The position numbers and the translations under genes are program-made. Of a stretch of DNA of 64,000 nucleotides, positions 50,813 to 63,653 are shown piece after piece. Below the pieces are notes generated by a model. The model did not search any database and was not told where the DNA came from. It saw only the letters and a program-made list of their open reading frames with translations. Position 1 is the stretch's first letter, and each line of letters begins with the position of its first letter. Source of the stretch: Strigops habroptila (taxonomy: Eukaryota; Chordata; Aves; Psittaciformes; Psittacidae); contig NC_044278.2 in NCBI RefSeq assembly GCF_004027225.2, positions 59,780,243-59,844,242 of the forward strand, in the 5' to 3' direction.

Positions 50813-52439
50813 CTCCCTCTGAAAAGGAGATTACTATTACATAGTCTGCAACAAGTTTATGGTTAGGACAGAACATATCTTTGCAAAATTTGCTAAGTAC
50901 ACTTGCCTCTTAAGCAGTGCACAACATCTAACATGGTATGCAGGTCTGCCTGCCCACAGAGAGGGAAGCTACACATGAGCACCCATCTGAAAAGTGGCTG
51001 TGTTGAATCCCTCTGTTTACAAGCAAGCCAGTGTATTTTGTGTTGCTGTACTTCGGTGTATGCAGCACCAGGTTGTGGAGGTTGCTCACAGGGAAAATGG
51101 TGTAGAGTTGCAGCCTCACAAGTTCTAGCTGTGCATGAACTTTAAAAAGTAATAGAAGTACAAATCTGGACTTGTAGCAAGACTTTTCACCTCGTTTTAA
51201 CCAAAGTATCAGGAAGTTGATTCTTCTAGCCCTTAAAGAGTGTTGTTGTCTGTTGCATGCCATTGCCTGCTTCTCAGTGCGGGTCCTGAAGGTGTTGTGG
51301 AGGTTTTGCATTCCACCTTCCAATGAGCTGGACTTATGAACTGGAACTAAGATCAGAACTGGCAGCTAGGCTCATGCCAAATTGAAGTTTTATTTATTTG
51401 ATCATTTCATTGCAAGGTAGACACTGTGTCTGTGGTTTATATCTTTAAAATCAAATAAACTATTTATATTTGGTGAGAAACTGTGAAACACATAGACCTT
51501 ATTCACTAATATTTTTATGGTTTCTTTACACTTGACAAGTAAAGAATTTGTGAAAGTGTTTTTTGTACCCAGATCCCACAGATTTCTTGGAGTATTTTTT
51601 AAATTAAGAAAAGGTATAATCTAGATTAGTAACTCAAATTTAGCTCCCATTTTTCCCTAACATGCAGTATGTTAGGGAAAACTCTTCTGAGTGAATTTTT
51701 AATACAATTTTTAAATTGAATACATTTGATGAAAACTTGAGAAAATACCATCAACTTTTATCTATTTAACATTTTCGTGTTATTAAATGAGGATACCTCA
51801 TGTGAATTTCAGGTCAAAGTGGAAATATAAATTAGCTACTGTTTTCCTTCCCATCCCGATAATATTGTTTTGTTTACATCACCATGGAAAGCATTATGCA
51901 AATTTTCTTGCCACACCATATCCATTATACCTTAAAGAGAAAACAGTCTAATAAAAATTCTCAAAACAGCTATTACTTGTAGGAAAGGAAAACTCTAAGG
52001 TCTGTAGTCTTTCAAAATGTCATTGCTACTAACTTGAGCTTGATAGAGGAAGAAGTCAGAACTGTTCTTTCACAGACACAAATTACTGTGAGCTCCCGAT
52101 GAAGCCAGCAAACCCATGGAGAGGCTGCGGTTTGCAAGCGAGGTCTCGCCTGGTATTTTGAGCCTGTGGACAGGATTTCCTGAATGCTTTTGCCATTCCC
52201 TCTGGTGTTTTGTCAGGTTGCTCCTGCACACACCTTTGCAGCAGCAGCTCCTGCTGCACATGTTGCAGGACGTATGGAAGGTCATTAGTGGTTGCAGTCT
52301 GCATTACTGTCATCCTAAAGTACAATCTTACCATGCACTTTGCACTGCGAGGGCTAAAAAACCAGTATCTTTCGTAGTAATGACTTCCAGTTTACAGCCT
52401 TCATTTGTTATATTTCCTCAATAGCTGTTGTGTTGAGAT
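50813..52439. other. Non-coding unique sequence
   Basis: No gene I can support. A 131-codon minus-strand frame at 51323-50928 and overlapping 83- to 102-codon frames at 52080-52424 show no known motif. A perfect 13-bp hairpin lies at 51651-51681. Confidence 0.5.
51651..51681. repeat. Perfect 13-bp inverted repeat
   Basis: TTTTCCCTAACAT, 5-base loop GCAGT, then ATGTTAGGGAAAA. As RNA on the plus strand it would be a stem of 13 pairs. There is no terminal U-tract and no neighbouring gene to give it a role. Confidence 0.93.
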
Positions 52440-53060
52440 TAACTGCATAAATGGTCTGCAGCTGGCTGTTATGAATTAAGGGAGTTTAATCAAAGTATTT
52501 CTAATGTACAGCATAATGATAATACATGGGGGAAGTACTATTTAAGAGATAATGATGGCTTCAGAAGATCACTGTTGTAATGTTTAGTGCATATGCCTTC
52601 AGCATTGAATTTGTTGTTGTTCTGAATATGCTTAATGGATCAGTGAAAAGCTGCCTAATGTGGGATTGTTTGATGGGGCTGACAGAGCTGGAATTAGCCC
52701 ATTGCTGTTTACTGCATACAGCCATTAAGATTAATTGCTGCCAGATAATTTTGACTGTTTTTATCTTCTGGAAAAAGTGTCACTAATGGGTTTATAAATT
52801 GGTTCACTATTACTAATAGTAAGGCCAGTGTAACAGGAGAGGATGTCAGCAGCTAATTCTAAAGATAAAGGTAAAAAGTATAAAGTACTATATGACTTGC
52901 TAGTTTTAAGGGATAATGTTATCTAATAACAGACAGACTGATATATGATGCTCATTAATGCTATTTCCCGGGCTTTGGGTTGAACCTAATAGATGCTAAT
53001 AAAGTCTTATTTGATGTACCATTAAAAAGCTCAATCTGTTTTCTGCATTAATGCACAATG
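52440..53060. other. Enhancer-like AT-rich block (candidate conserved non-coding element)
   Basis: About 620 bp that is repeat-free and dense in homeodomain-type cores (CATTAAGATTAATTG, TTAGCCCATTG, CTCATTAATGC, GCAGCTAATT), plus CAGCTG-like and AGATAAAGG motifs. Transposons and simple repeats are absent throughout. This composition is typical of long-range developmental enhancers in avian gene deserts, but only a cross-species alignment could show conservation. Confidence 0.3.
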
Positions 53061-54990
53061 TTGTTTATCACATTTTCAGTGACTAAAACCCAAATCCTCA
53101 ATCTGTTACATAACTAAACAGTATCAGGCTAGTTATACCTATTTTTGTCTTTGTTTAGAGACACAGAAAAATTTATAGGGCAACCACATTTCTATATATA
53201 CTGTACACAATTCACATCACTCAGCTTTCTGTCAACAATTACAATACCTCAGATTTCATTTCAACATATCCCCTTTCACATACATATGTCACCGGTAAAT
53301 TCTGCAAAGCACTCCTTCCAAGAGACAAATTAATTGTTTTGCAAATGTTAGAAAATAGTGGTGGAATGTCGGCAAAAAGTTATCCAAGGAGGATGAATCC
53401 ACATTAGAGGTTAATAGTCTGTTACACCACATATACATGCATGTGCAGTGCCTCTAATTTGCTGTGTATTAAAATGAAAGTTCTTTGTGCACTGAGTCTC
53501 AAATATATCCCTTGTATCTAAGGGCATTGACAAGGGAGTGGGAAGAACATGCACTGAATAGGTAGAAACACAGACAAAGAATGCTTAATGAAGAGGGGAA
53601 ACCAATAACTCATGAGTAGTGAAGTTGTTCTCAAGTAGAGATAGTGTAAATTATGAAGTGATTTGCTTCTCAAGTTAAAAGAGCATTTATATTTTTCATG
53701 ACCAATTTTTATGTCATGCTGAGAACATCTTCAATTTTTTTGAGGTGCTCTGGATAGTAAAACAGCTCTAATCTCAAACAGCACCAGGAAAAGGTCTTTG
53801 AGTTATTTTTCTCTTCCAGAATGCTAGCATGCGAAGACCTTTGAGAAGTGAAGAGGAAAAAAATATAGGTTGTAAGATCTGTTCTGCTGTATTTGCTCTT
53901 TCCGCAGTAGTATTCCAGGTGGCATTCTTGTTTCTTTGCCATTAAGGACAGGAGTTCTTTTTTCTGGTTTAGACCTTTCCACATGCACTTACTTTCAGCT
54001 TCCACCCTTTTGGCATGTTTACACATCTGCCTCCACATCTAGTAATGCATATTGATGTGTGGGGACCTTATACTATGTAGGCAAGTGGCTACAATCTAAA
54101 TATTCTTTCCTTCATTTATGTATCTGAATATTGCACAATGCTGCATGCACACATCCATTCAGGTTTTTTCATTTATGTCGTGATCCTGATTTCCTTCTCT
54201 CTCATATCCTCCACTATTGGCTGCATTATCCATATCTAATATATCATTTTCCAATTAAACCTTTGTCTGTACACAGATCTAGCATTGTTTTGACTTAAAT
54301 CGATTTAAAATCAGTTTCATTAATTCAATACAAACTCTATGTAAACATATTAAAGTTGGGTTACAAGCAGCTTATTTTTATTTTAAAAGCAGTTTACTTT
54401 TAACTCAATATAGGTTAAACCAAGCTCTGTCAGGCTTATAATCATTTAAAAGAGCTGACAATCTATTTTACTATTTTAACTACATTGATTTTAAATTCTG
54501 TTCTTAGTTAAACCAATGCAATTTGCACATAGACAGTCCCAAGTTTTGTTCCCAAAAAGTGTCACCAACATTTCCATGCATGGCTCAGAATAGATGCCTA
54601 TCAGCCTCTCCTTTCTATTGTTAATGATTCTAAATATTGTCTTAAGGCAAACTTTGATTAGGTTGTTAACCAAGCTGTCTGTGGCAGGCAATTTAGGATG
54701 ATAACTTACGCAAAAATAATTCCAGAATAAGGTATAATTTTGCAGATTGTTTTAATGCAGAGTAGCTGTAGCGGAACAGTTCCAGGTAGAGACACTCTTG
54801 AAGGACATTTGAGTGGTCTTGTGCTAGTTCGCCCTGAACAGGGCACCCTTGCCTGCTCCAGGAGGGAATGGATCCCCTGTGTTAGATCACCCAGTCCAGA
54901 CATCTTGGGCATATCTCAAAAAGCACAAAACATCTGTGTTTATTCACCTGAATCCCTTTCATTTTGAAGTAAGAATGTTGGGGGGTTTTA
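53061..54990. other. Non-coding unique sequence
   Basis: No gene. A 109-codon minus-strand frame (54038-53709) and smaller frames lack motifs. I see nothing else, apart from an AT-rich block at 54280-54500. Confidence 0.55.
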
Positions 54991-55328
54991 AGGAGAGGAG
55001 AGGAGAGGAGAGGAGAGGAGAGGAGAGGAGGAGAGGAGAGGAGAGGAGAGGAGAGGAGAGGAGAGGAGAGGAGAGGAGAGGAGAGGAGAGGAGAGGAGAG
55101 GAGAGGAGAGGAGAGGAGAGGAGAGGAGAGGAGAGGAGAGGAGAGGAGAGGAGAGGAGAGGAGAGGAGAGGAGAGGAGAGGAGAGGAGAGGAGAGGAGAG
55201 GAGAGGAGAGGAGAGGAGAGGAGAGGAGAGGAGAGGAGAGGAGAGGAGAGGAGAGGAGAGGAGAGGAGAGGAGAGGAGAGGAGAGGAGAGGAGAGGAGAG
55301 GAGAGGAGAGAGGAGAAGAAAGGAGAGG
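54991..55328 (+). repeat. (GGAGA)n pentanucleotide array, about 67 units
   Basis: About 338 bp of almost perfect AGGAG/GGAGA units with purines on the plus strand. One phase break occurs at 55030-55031 (an extra GGAG joint), and the right edge decays as GAGAGAGGAGAAGAAAGGAG. Between the break and the right edge the units look identical for roughly 270 bp. Frames of 139-205 codons on both strands (SSPLL and GEERR repeats) are artefacts. Confidence 0.98.
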
Positions 55329-58273
55329 TAAATTGCAGTAAAAATGCAAGTTGGTAAGTTGATCAGGATGGCTATCACAATTTATGTTCATTCTCAAAAT
55401 TGCAACGATCATGTAAGCTTCCTGAACTTCCTGAGCATCCACATGCTTGTGGCTGTAAGTGAGGGACATCTGTCTCACTGGAGCAAACCAGGTTTCCACC
55501 TTGCAGTTCTGGAGGATTGCTCAGACTCAGAGTAACCCAGGTCACGTACCCAAAAACCCTAGATGAAGGCACCAATCAGTTATTAATCACTCTAATCATT
55601 ATTCTTTTCTTTTGTATATGCTCTGTAGTGTATCAAGTGAGGACAACTGGCACTTTCAAACTTTCTTTTTCCCCTAACACTCTGTTATTCCACATACTTG
55701 TCTAGAGCAAGCCCATCCCCAGTGGCTTCTGGAACAAGAAGCAGTAGTATTGCAGAGAATAGTCATATCTACACAAGTCTTAGGACACTGTCCATTTTCC
55801 TGGTCCTTTGCCACCACGAGTCCAACATCAATAACCCTCACAAAATTAATGTAACCAAAACCAGGATTCAGCATCAGGTCTGCGTTATGCTCCAGGAAGC
55901 AGGACAGTGGTTGACACTGACAGATGACTTCAGGAGAGCAGGCTTTCTCAGCACCCACTTCAAAGCAAAAACTTCACTAAGGTGCTTTACAGGGCTGTCT
56001 TTCCCTTTCTATTGACTAGACCAGAAGCCTTATGGGACAAGCTCCTACCTCAGGCACTTCATTTAAGTATCTAAATTTAGACACTGAAATGCCTTATAAT
56101 TTTCTTTCTTTCAGGAAGATTTCTGGTTCAGTTGTCTTCTTTTAGGGTGAAATTCACCCCTCTTCAGCAGCCCAGTTCAGGACAGATTGTCCTTTTATTT
56201 CTTCACAAACTGATTTAAAGACCAAAACAGAGTAAATACCATATAAAGCCTGTTGCAACCCGAAAGGAGTCATTTAGGATGACCTCCCTCCCTTTCAGAC
56301 CAATGACCAAGTTCATGATACCCTTGTACTGAATTAAAGTGAAACAACACCAGCCAACCAGTTTTGCGATTTATTAATACAAAATAGAAGGCATGTAGTT
56401 AGATATAATAACTCAACAATTATTACTTTAACTGGATCAGCAAGTCCCATGCCACATGTTTTTACTTAGATCTAGTCAATATTCAATGAAAAAGAGAAGA
56501 AAGAAGAGAGAGAGAAAAAAAAGGAGAGAAAGAGACAAAGAAGTATCACCACCTGTGGATCCAATGATGTCTTGTTTGTCATTTTCACCCAGGGTATCGT
56601 CAAGTGGGAGTTCTCCCTCTGACCTGCGCCCTGCACTTTTATATTCATGTAGAGAGGGATGGCTATGATAAGGATGAGCTTATTTTAGTGAGCACATACG
56701 CAGTTCCAAAGCTGAGGTTTCCCAAGGGTCCTCCATGTGGTCACTGTCCCTCATATCATGGTGTCTGCTTTTCAACTTCATCCTCCAAGTCATCTCATCC
56801 TTAAGTCATCGTTTCACATTCCTGTGGGGCTTATCAGCTTCAAACAAAGTGGTCAGAACAATCCAATCTATGCAGTATGGAGAACCAACATCCTTGTTAT
56901 TAGCTTTGTTTATGTTCAAGGCCTCCCATGGTCAAATGCAAACGGTGCCTGAAACAATCTCAGTTTCCTGTCTCTCATTCGTGCACTATGGAATGCAAGC
57001 GGTGTTTGAGATAAGCTTAATGTCCAGGTTCTCACAAAGCCCCATGAATTCCTTTTCAGGCTTAGCCATCTAGAAAGATCACTGTCTTGGAAAACATCTA
57101 GACCTAGAGGGGTGCATACTGTTTAGTTTGACCCATTGGGCAGGCATGAAATGGATCACACAGTCCTGTGTCTTACTTCAACCTTGCCAAGAACTATGAT
57201 CCTGAAAACAAAATCCTATGGGAAATTTGTACTTTAGCTGGAGAGGGGAAAAAAGTCAAGTCAGGCCTCCAAAAAATTATAAAGTGTTACATTAATTGCT
57301 TCTTTTCACTTGTCACCTTCTTGATTTGAGCTGTTCCAGTTCATATTTTTGAACTTTCCTCTGCAGTCCAGACCATTAGGAATGTCCTTTTTTTTTTTTT
57401 CCCTTTAATAAAAACAGTGATTTTCAGGTAATAACAGGATTTTTGAGGCTAAGGCACTAAAAATACTGATTGTTGCAAAATGCATAATTAAATCACAAGT
57501 CTTGGCAACATCATAAAGCATCTTTCCTTTCAAGACTAGTTTTCATATATCTGTTTGAAGTAATTTCTCAAATGAAAAGGCGTTTGTTTTTTTTTTTTAA
57601 CATGTACACAGACTTGTGCAGGTTAGGAAGAAAAGCAGGGGTGAACCCAGGCCATGCATAAGTGCTGGGAAAGTGCCAAGTGATAGACCATGCAGCCATT
57701 CAATTTATCAACATCAAAAATTCTTTGTCCGATTCATGAAATGTTATTTTATCGCCACACAAGGATATGTGGGGTGCTTTTTACAAGTGAAGTATGAATG
57801 TAATGGATTGCAAAACTTTCTCTCCCTAAATTCACACTTGAAAATTATGTGCTGAAATTTTCAAATTGGACTAATTCAGAATATTAGGGGCAAATTCAGA
57901 TACTTAATACAGCAAATGAAATAGGTTAGATTTCTTTTTTTTTTTTTTTTTTTAATTCAAGTCATGGATATATCATCCAGAAATTAACCTATTTAACATG
58001 GAAGATTCTCTCAGTTTCAGACAATTTCAGGCCAAATTCTTCCCAGACTGCAGCCAGCATCTCAAAAAATTACATAACTTGCCTTTCTTCTGCAACACCT
58101 GAAGCCCGACTGGTGCTCCGTTATTAACATCAGAGCTGCCAGCATCTTAGGGAGGCAAGAGAAGAAAGCAAAGCATTCCTACCAGCAGCAACAAAATCAT
58201 GCTTGCACTTCAAGAAATCTTCCTTCAATTTTTATACCAAGCAGAGAACTACTGAAAGTACAGTACACTGACG
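55329..58273. other. Non-coding unique sequence
   Basis: No gene. A purine-rich simple stretch lies at 56484-56550. The segment 56049-56105 (CAGGCACTTC, AAGTATCTAAATTTAGACAC, TGAAATGCC) is weakly palindromic and may be another scrap of a short DNA transposon. There is a T13 run near 57390 and a T19 run at 57935-57953. Confidence 0.5.
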
Positions 58274-58540
58274 GTGGGATTCATTTCACTTTTGCTATCT
58301 ATAAGTTAGAAGTCTCTGTTAGATGTCTATAAGTTAAAGTCAGCTTGACTTTTTGTCTCTAGACAATGAAGAAAAATAGGCACCTCCAGAGGGTGATTCA
58401 TTCCATCTGAAGACAGGTATCAAAGAGAGATGGAAGGAATCGCCCTTTGGAGATGCCTATCTCTCTCCAGTGACTATAAAGGGAGTCTGTGGTGAGTAGC
58501 TTAAACTTGACAGCTAAAGTTATGAGATGAAATCTAATCC
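58274..58540. mobile_element. Palindromic MITE-like element, copy 2
   Basis: The left end reads GTGGGATTCATTTCAC (58274 on) and the right end GTTATGAGATGAAATCTAA (to about 58538), a worn terminal inverted repeat. Inside, AAATAGGCACCTCCAGAGGG and GATTCATTCC on the left face GGAATCGCCCTTTGGAGATG and CCTATCTCTCTCC on the right. The layout, the length (about 265 bp) and the core motif ATAGGCACYT match the element at 38.1 kb. It is more diverged between arms than copy 1 and has no coding capacity. Confidence 0.75.
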
Positions 58541-61500
58541 TAAACACAGGAGGATCTTCACTTTCCTGCACTGAAGGGGAGGTTATTAGTGATGGTTATC
58601 AGTGATGGAAGCATTCTGCATTAAAAATACACAAATTGCATAGTGCTTATTAGCTAGCATGAATTAACTCAGCTGTGCATATAACTAAACCGATATGTCA
58701 TAGGTGTCAGAGCCTCTATAGAAAGTAGGAAGGGCAAGTTTAGCAAGGGACATGGTTTCCAAAAACATCACAGTCAGCTGGGATCCTGAGCAGCTTCTGA
58801 ATACTCCTGTTTCTCTCAGTGTTAACTAACTGTTTAACAACTGTCCTACAGTAATGACCCTGGGCATCTTTTTTACAATCTAGGTGCCATTTGTCTCTGT
58901 TATAGTGGAGACCCTAACAGCATAGCAGGTTAGTTAATTTGCATTTTACAGGAAGTGGAACTGTATTATAATAACATTAAAAGAGTCAGAATATACTCCT
59001 TTCACATGATTTGCATTAACTTTCCAACACATCAAGGTATTCTTCATTTTAGTTTATAATCCGAAAACTGGAGAAAAATATCTTCCCCTAGAAACTGTAA
59101 GCAGTAGTCTGTGTGGCTCTGACTGGCTTTCATGTTGCTTCAGTCTAATCCTATCTATAGCAGGTGGGGGCATGTGAAGTAATAGCTCTTGACCCTGGCT
59201 CCATACAACATCTTCATGACCCTAAAGCTTCTCTTTATTTTAGTTTAAAGAGTCTGACATCAGACAGAGTTGTGCCAGAGCCAAGAAGGCTGGTGGGTGT
59301 TATACCATGAAAGTGACCACACACATGGCATGTCGTAGGGTTTGGCACAATGGCATTGTCTGAGGGTGCAAAGCCTGCTGAAAACATGGACAAAACCAAG
59401 AAGTAATGGGAAAATCAGCCCAATAAAGGGTCAAGATACCAATTTCTGAACTAGTTCTTGTCCTTTCTTAATATAACAGTGTAGGTATGCTCAAATGGAC
59501 CTTATCTGCACATGGCTTTGGCTGTTTTAATGAAGGAACCAAAATTGTAGCTTTTGTCTTTGCAGCCCCTACCACATAAAATGTCAAAAGAGAAAGCATT
59601 CAAAATGCCTGTGCAGCCTGGGTATTTGTAACTTTATTAATAGTTTCTTGAAGACAAAATTGAATATACAAGCTTGTATGGCTGCACCCGGGGGTTTAAT
59701 GGCTCTGCCAAATCAACCTTGCCACCATTCACTCCTAAACTAGCGGTGGGTATCTATATAGCTATAGAAGTTTCCTTTGATTTAAATCAATATGAGTAGA
59801 GAATGAAGGCTTTTGTACTTAGTTTCAAGAGAATCCTTTGGAAGATATAATTCATGTGTATGTGAGTATTTCAGCACTACTTAGATGTTCTGTCAGCTCT
59901 GCCTTTTAAATTTAGGTATTTTTAGTATTCTTAGTGTAACACATCCATGAGAAAATACTGTAGCTGTGAAAGTCCAGATTGTGCAATCTACTAGCCTAGA
60001 AGGTACCATCACTTTTATGGGCCCTATATTTTATTCATCCATAACTCAAACAAATGCAGATTTTTTCAAAAATTATCTTTAGCTCTTCCTTCGTTTTCCA
60101 GCCTTCAGTGTTTGGAATTTGAGAATCAGGTCATCTAGATAAAAGGTACATACAGTATTTGCTCACACGCTATGCACCTTCAATACGCAGCAGTACACAA
60201 ATAAACAGTATTTTACATCTTCCTATAGAAAAAATTCAAAATATTGCAATTAGATGGTTTTTATTTCATTGTTCATATATATATCAATTTGGTTTTCATG
60301 GTATTCTCAACCCTTAGGCAAGTAAAAATAAAATCAGAAACTTGTATTTAAATCATCCATCTAGACAGAAAGATTTATAAAGTACCATTTACTTGGTGAA
60401 TCTTTCACTCTAAGTTATCTAATGGTTTTCTAAAATTAGATGCTACTTTCAAAAAATCAAAACTGTCAGACTTATTAACATAGCACCTTTTTAGGAATAT
60501 TGTTAGATACACAAACATCTGGGAAAAAATAGTAGAAGAACAAGTTGCATCAGCTTTGAATGTGTTTAAAGCAACACATTAAAAGTACTGGCAAGGTTAT
60601 GTTTGTAGGAAGAAACAAATTGGTTGAAACTCTGACCCCACTGAAATTAATGAGATTTCACCCTTTCTTTTTTACTATCCAGACACGTTCCTAGTAACCA
60701 TGACCATGAGAAAGATTCTTGCACAAGGACATTTGAAATGGTAGGCTCTGTCTCTTGAAGCAGTAGGTTGATATGGCATTTCTATGCTTCAGTATTTCTT
60801 GTAGTCAGTGCACAATATGTGTCCCATCTTGAAGTCTTCTAATATTTCATAGAAGATAAAAATAAATGTTGCTATTTGCAGATCCAAACATTCTTAAGAG
60901 CAGGAGTGAAAAATGTTTTGACTGTTTCATAAAACAAGTGTGAAAAATGGCCAGTAAATAATTTTAAAGGGCCGGTATTAAATTTGTACTACTGCAGCTA
61001 AATCCTAGCTAGAAATTTGAGCACAAATACAGTAAAAAATAAATGAAAGGATCTGATCTGCATTCTGCAGACTCAGCCTCTAAGTCTCTAGTTTCAGGGT
61101 GTTGGGCCTTAAATGTTCCAGCCTTCTATAATATATCTTCAAGTATATTCTAGTATCTCCTTATATCTGGCAATTATAATGGAGCCACTACTTTCTTTCA
61201 ATCTCTTGATTTCTTGAGGTCAAAAGTCCACAATATTTCCCAGGATGCAGCTGACCCTTGAGAGTACAACATGTGAGATCTAAAGACAGCAACTAGCTTT
61301 TGCCCAAAAGAAAGTGCCAGGTTGCCAGAGAGCATTAAACCACCACAAAAGATAGAGATGAGCGACATTTGGGGACAGAGGAGAGGAAGAGAAGGAAAGG
61401 AAGGAAGAATTGAAGAAGGACTGAGGTTGTTGGAAAGACATTAAGAGGAGTCCTTGGATCTAGCTCAGTGAGGCTGTACAGCGCTAACTACACCGATAAA

Positions 61501-63653
61501 AATGATGCATCAGGTTACAGGAGTTGAAGGTAGTAAAATAAAAATATTGAAAAAAAATGAGAGGGTTGGACCCAGAGAAAAAAGAAATGGACAAGAGTTA
61601 AAAGGCATTTAGTCAAGTGCTGGGATGTTGAGAGCCTTCTGATATTGAAGAGTTGAGGACTTGGCTGGCTCAAGTGGTAAGCAACAGTGGGCAGTACCCC
61701 GGGCAGCAGATTATTTGGATTAAAGGATGGCATTATGGGCTCCTGGGTCTGTGCCTGTGCTGCAGGAAGGCCGGCTTGCTGGTTGCTCCTTTCTGCAAGA
61801 GGCAGAAGCAGCAGGGATCACCTGTCAGCCACAAGGCCAAAGACCACTGCCCCCTTCAAGTGCTTCCCTCTTGCCCTCCCCATCTTGCACTGGAGCAGCT
61901 CTCAGTGAGGCAAAATTCAGTTCTGCCTCCAGCATTGGTGTCTCTGGTTGTCAGAAATATCTGTCATTACTAAATCTCTACCAGATCAGGGGCAGCTGCT
62001 AGCAAAAAGATGCCATCATTTAAAAAAAAAAAAAAAATAAAATAAAAAAAGAAAGAAAGAAGAAAGAAAAAAGAAAAAAGGAAAAGAGAAAATGCTCACT
62101 GGCTAAGGACTGCAGCCTGATGATCCTGGCTTCAACACATGCCAAACTAAAAGCATGTAAATAGCTTCAAGGGTACAATTTCAGTGTTTAAAGTTAGTCA
62201 TATCTCAAGTAATCTGCCAAGGACCTTCACTGATTGAAATGCTAATGTGTAAAACACTTAGCTAGCTATGATATGATTGGGACAAAGCAGCATGATTTGG
62301 TAATGGATAACCTATCACTCTTTTCTTCAAGCAGTCCTTGAGTGCATCAGCAAAATTCAATATAAAAAAAAAAAAAAAAAAAAAGGGGGTTGATCTAATG
62401 TATTTGGATTTACTGAAAGTGGTTTTGCAAGTTCCTTGATGGAAACTGTCAAAAAAGTAACACCATGCAGGAGTACATTAGATTAAAACCAGAGCATCAC
62501 AAAGCAGAAACTGCTCCATTTTCTAGCATTAAAAAAAGTAATTAATGCTGGGATACTCCAAAGCTGTTTGTTGCCGTTGATACTGTTTTGTACGCTACTG
62601 ACATAAAAATCTGTGTGAACACTGAGCTGACCATGCTTAGGGATATCACACAGGCTGATCAACACTAAAGAAGTTCACAGAGAGCTCTGGAGAGGCTGAA
62701 GGAAGTGAGGTGAAGGGACAGCATGGTAGCAGGGAAAATTCAATGAATGCAGGTTAAAGTATGTTGAAGGAAGAATCATTTGAACTACTGAGATCTCTGA
62801 GTTTAAAGAGTGGTGAGTTTAAAAAGCAGCGAGTATAAGTTAATGAAAGAATCTTCTGCAAAGAAGAAGTGGTGATGCAGTTATTTGCAAAAAGAGGTTT
62901 GGCATTCTAGAAGGCATCAAAGAGCAAAAGAAAACAATAATACAGAAATTATTGTAATGTCAGTATATGGCAGTGGCGCAACGTTATTGGGGGAACCATC
63001 TCCTTTTCAAGAGGCATTCTCTATCTCAAAAAAAAAAAGGCATAGCAAAAAAAAGGAGAGAATTCAAAATGTTTGTGGAAATCATTAAGTATATGAGACA
63101 AGAGAAAGAAGAGCTTTTTCAAGAAAAGAATATGACTAGTGGTTTTGCGCATTAATTTCTTGTTGACAAGGCTTCACTGTCTGACTAAGTAGGTGATGAT
63201 GTATAGTAAAAGATACTGGTAAGCAGAAGCAAGATAGTGGGGTAAGCTCAGAGCTGGACCAGCCAGCATGGAAATTCTTATGTCCAAAGAACTGTCATCA
63301 TAATTAATAAGTTATTGTTTTGGCTGTAAAACAATTCCTGTCCATGTCTGCATCCTCTATCTAACCTCTGACCTCACTGGCTCTTGAGTGGTGAGGTCTA
63401 AGAGATACTCCAGTTCTTAAAGGTTTATAGGGATTGAGGCACAGATGAAGGAACTGCTGAGGGAGGGATATCTGCACCTTCTCGGATGTGAACACCTGCA
63501 GCAGAGAATGACTTCATAAGTGACTAAACTCAAAAAGCTTCTGTCAGATCCAGGACCATTTTAGAAATTAAAACACAACAGGCAGTAAACAAATTCACAG
63601 GAAACCAGACTTCATTAGTTCCAGTACTCAAGGGACTTTTTTCAAAAACTACC
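58541..63653. other. Non-coding unique sequence with A-rich runs
   Basis: About 5 kb with no gene. A purine-rich patch at 61378-61425, an A-rich tract at 62022-62091 and A21 followed by G5 at 62364-62389 are the only simple repeats. The short frames at 61.65-62.0 kb are somewhat GC-rich but overlap in all three plus-strand phases, so they are not coding evidence. Confidence 0.55.
62022..62091. repeat. A-rich simple repeat (A)n to (GAAA)n
   Basis: A15 grading into AAATAAA, GAAAGAAAG and GAAAAAAG units. No attached retrotransposon body is recognised. Confidence 0.88.

Noticed and set aside
50928..51323. 131-codon minus-strand frame
   Set aside because: Another frame (plus, 50903-51145) is open over the same bases. 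No motif or splice pattern singles out either one.
54849..55499. Open frames of 139-205 codons on both strands
   Set aside because: They are translations of the (GGAGA)n array (SSPLL and GEERR repeats). The short unique ends do not resemble a protein.
58940..58992. CATTTTACAGGAAGTGGAACTG, resembling part of a MIR
   Set aside because: Only about 20 bases agree, and the rest of the SINE order (AGGCACAGAG, CCCAAGGTCAC, B-box) is absent.
61655..61710. tRNA A-box-like TGGCTCAAGTGGTAAGC
   Set aside because: No B box within about 60 bases downstream and no acceptor-stem complementarity. It is likely chance.
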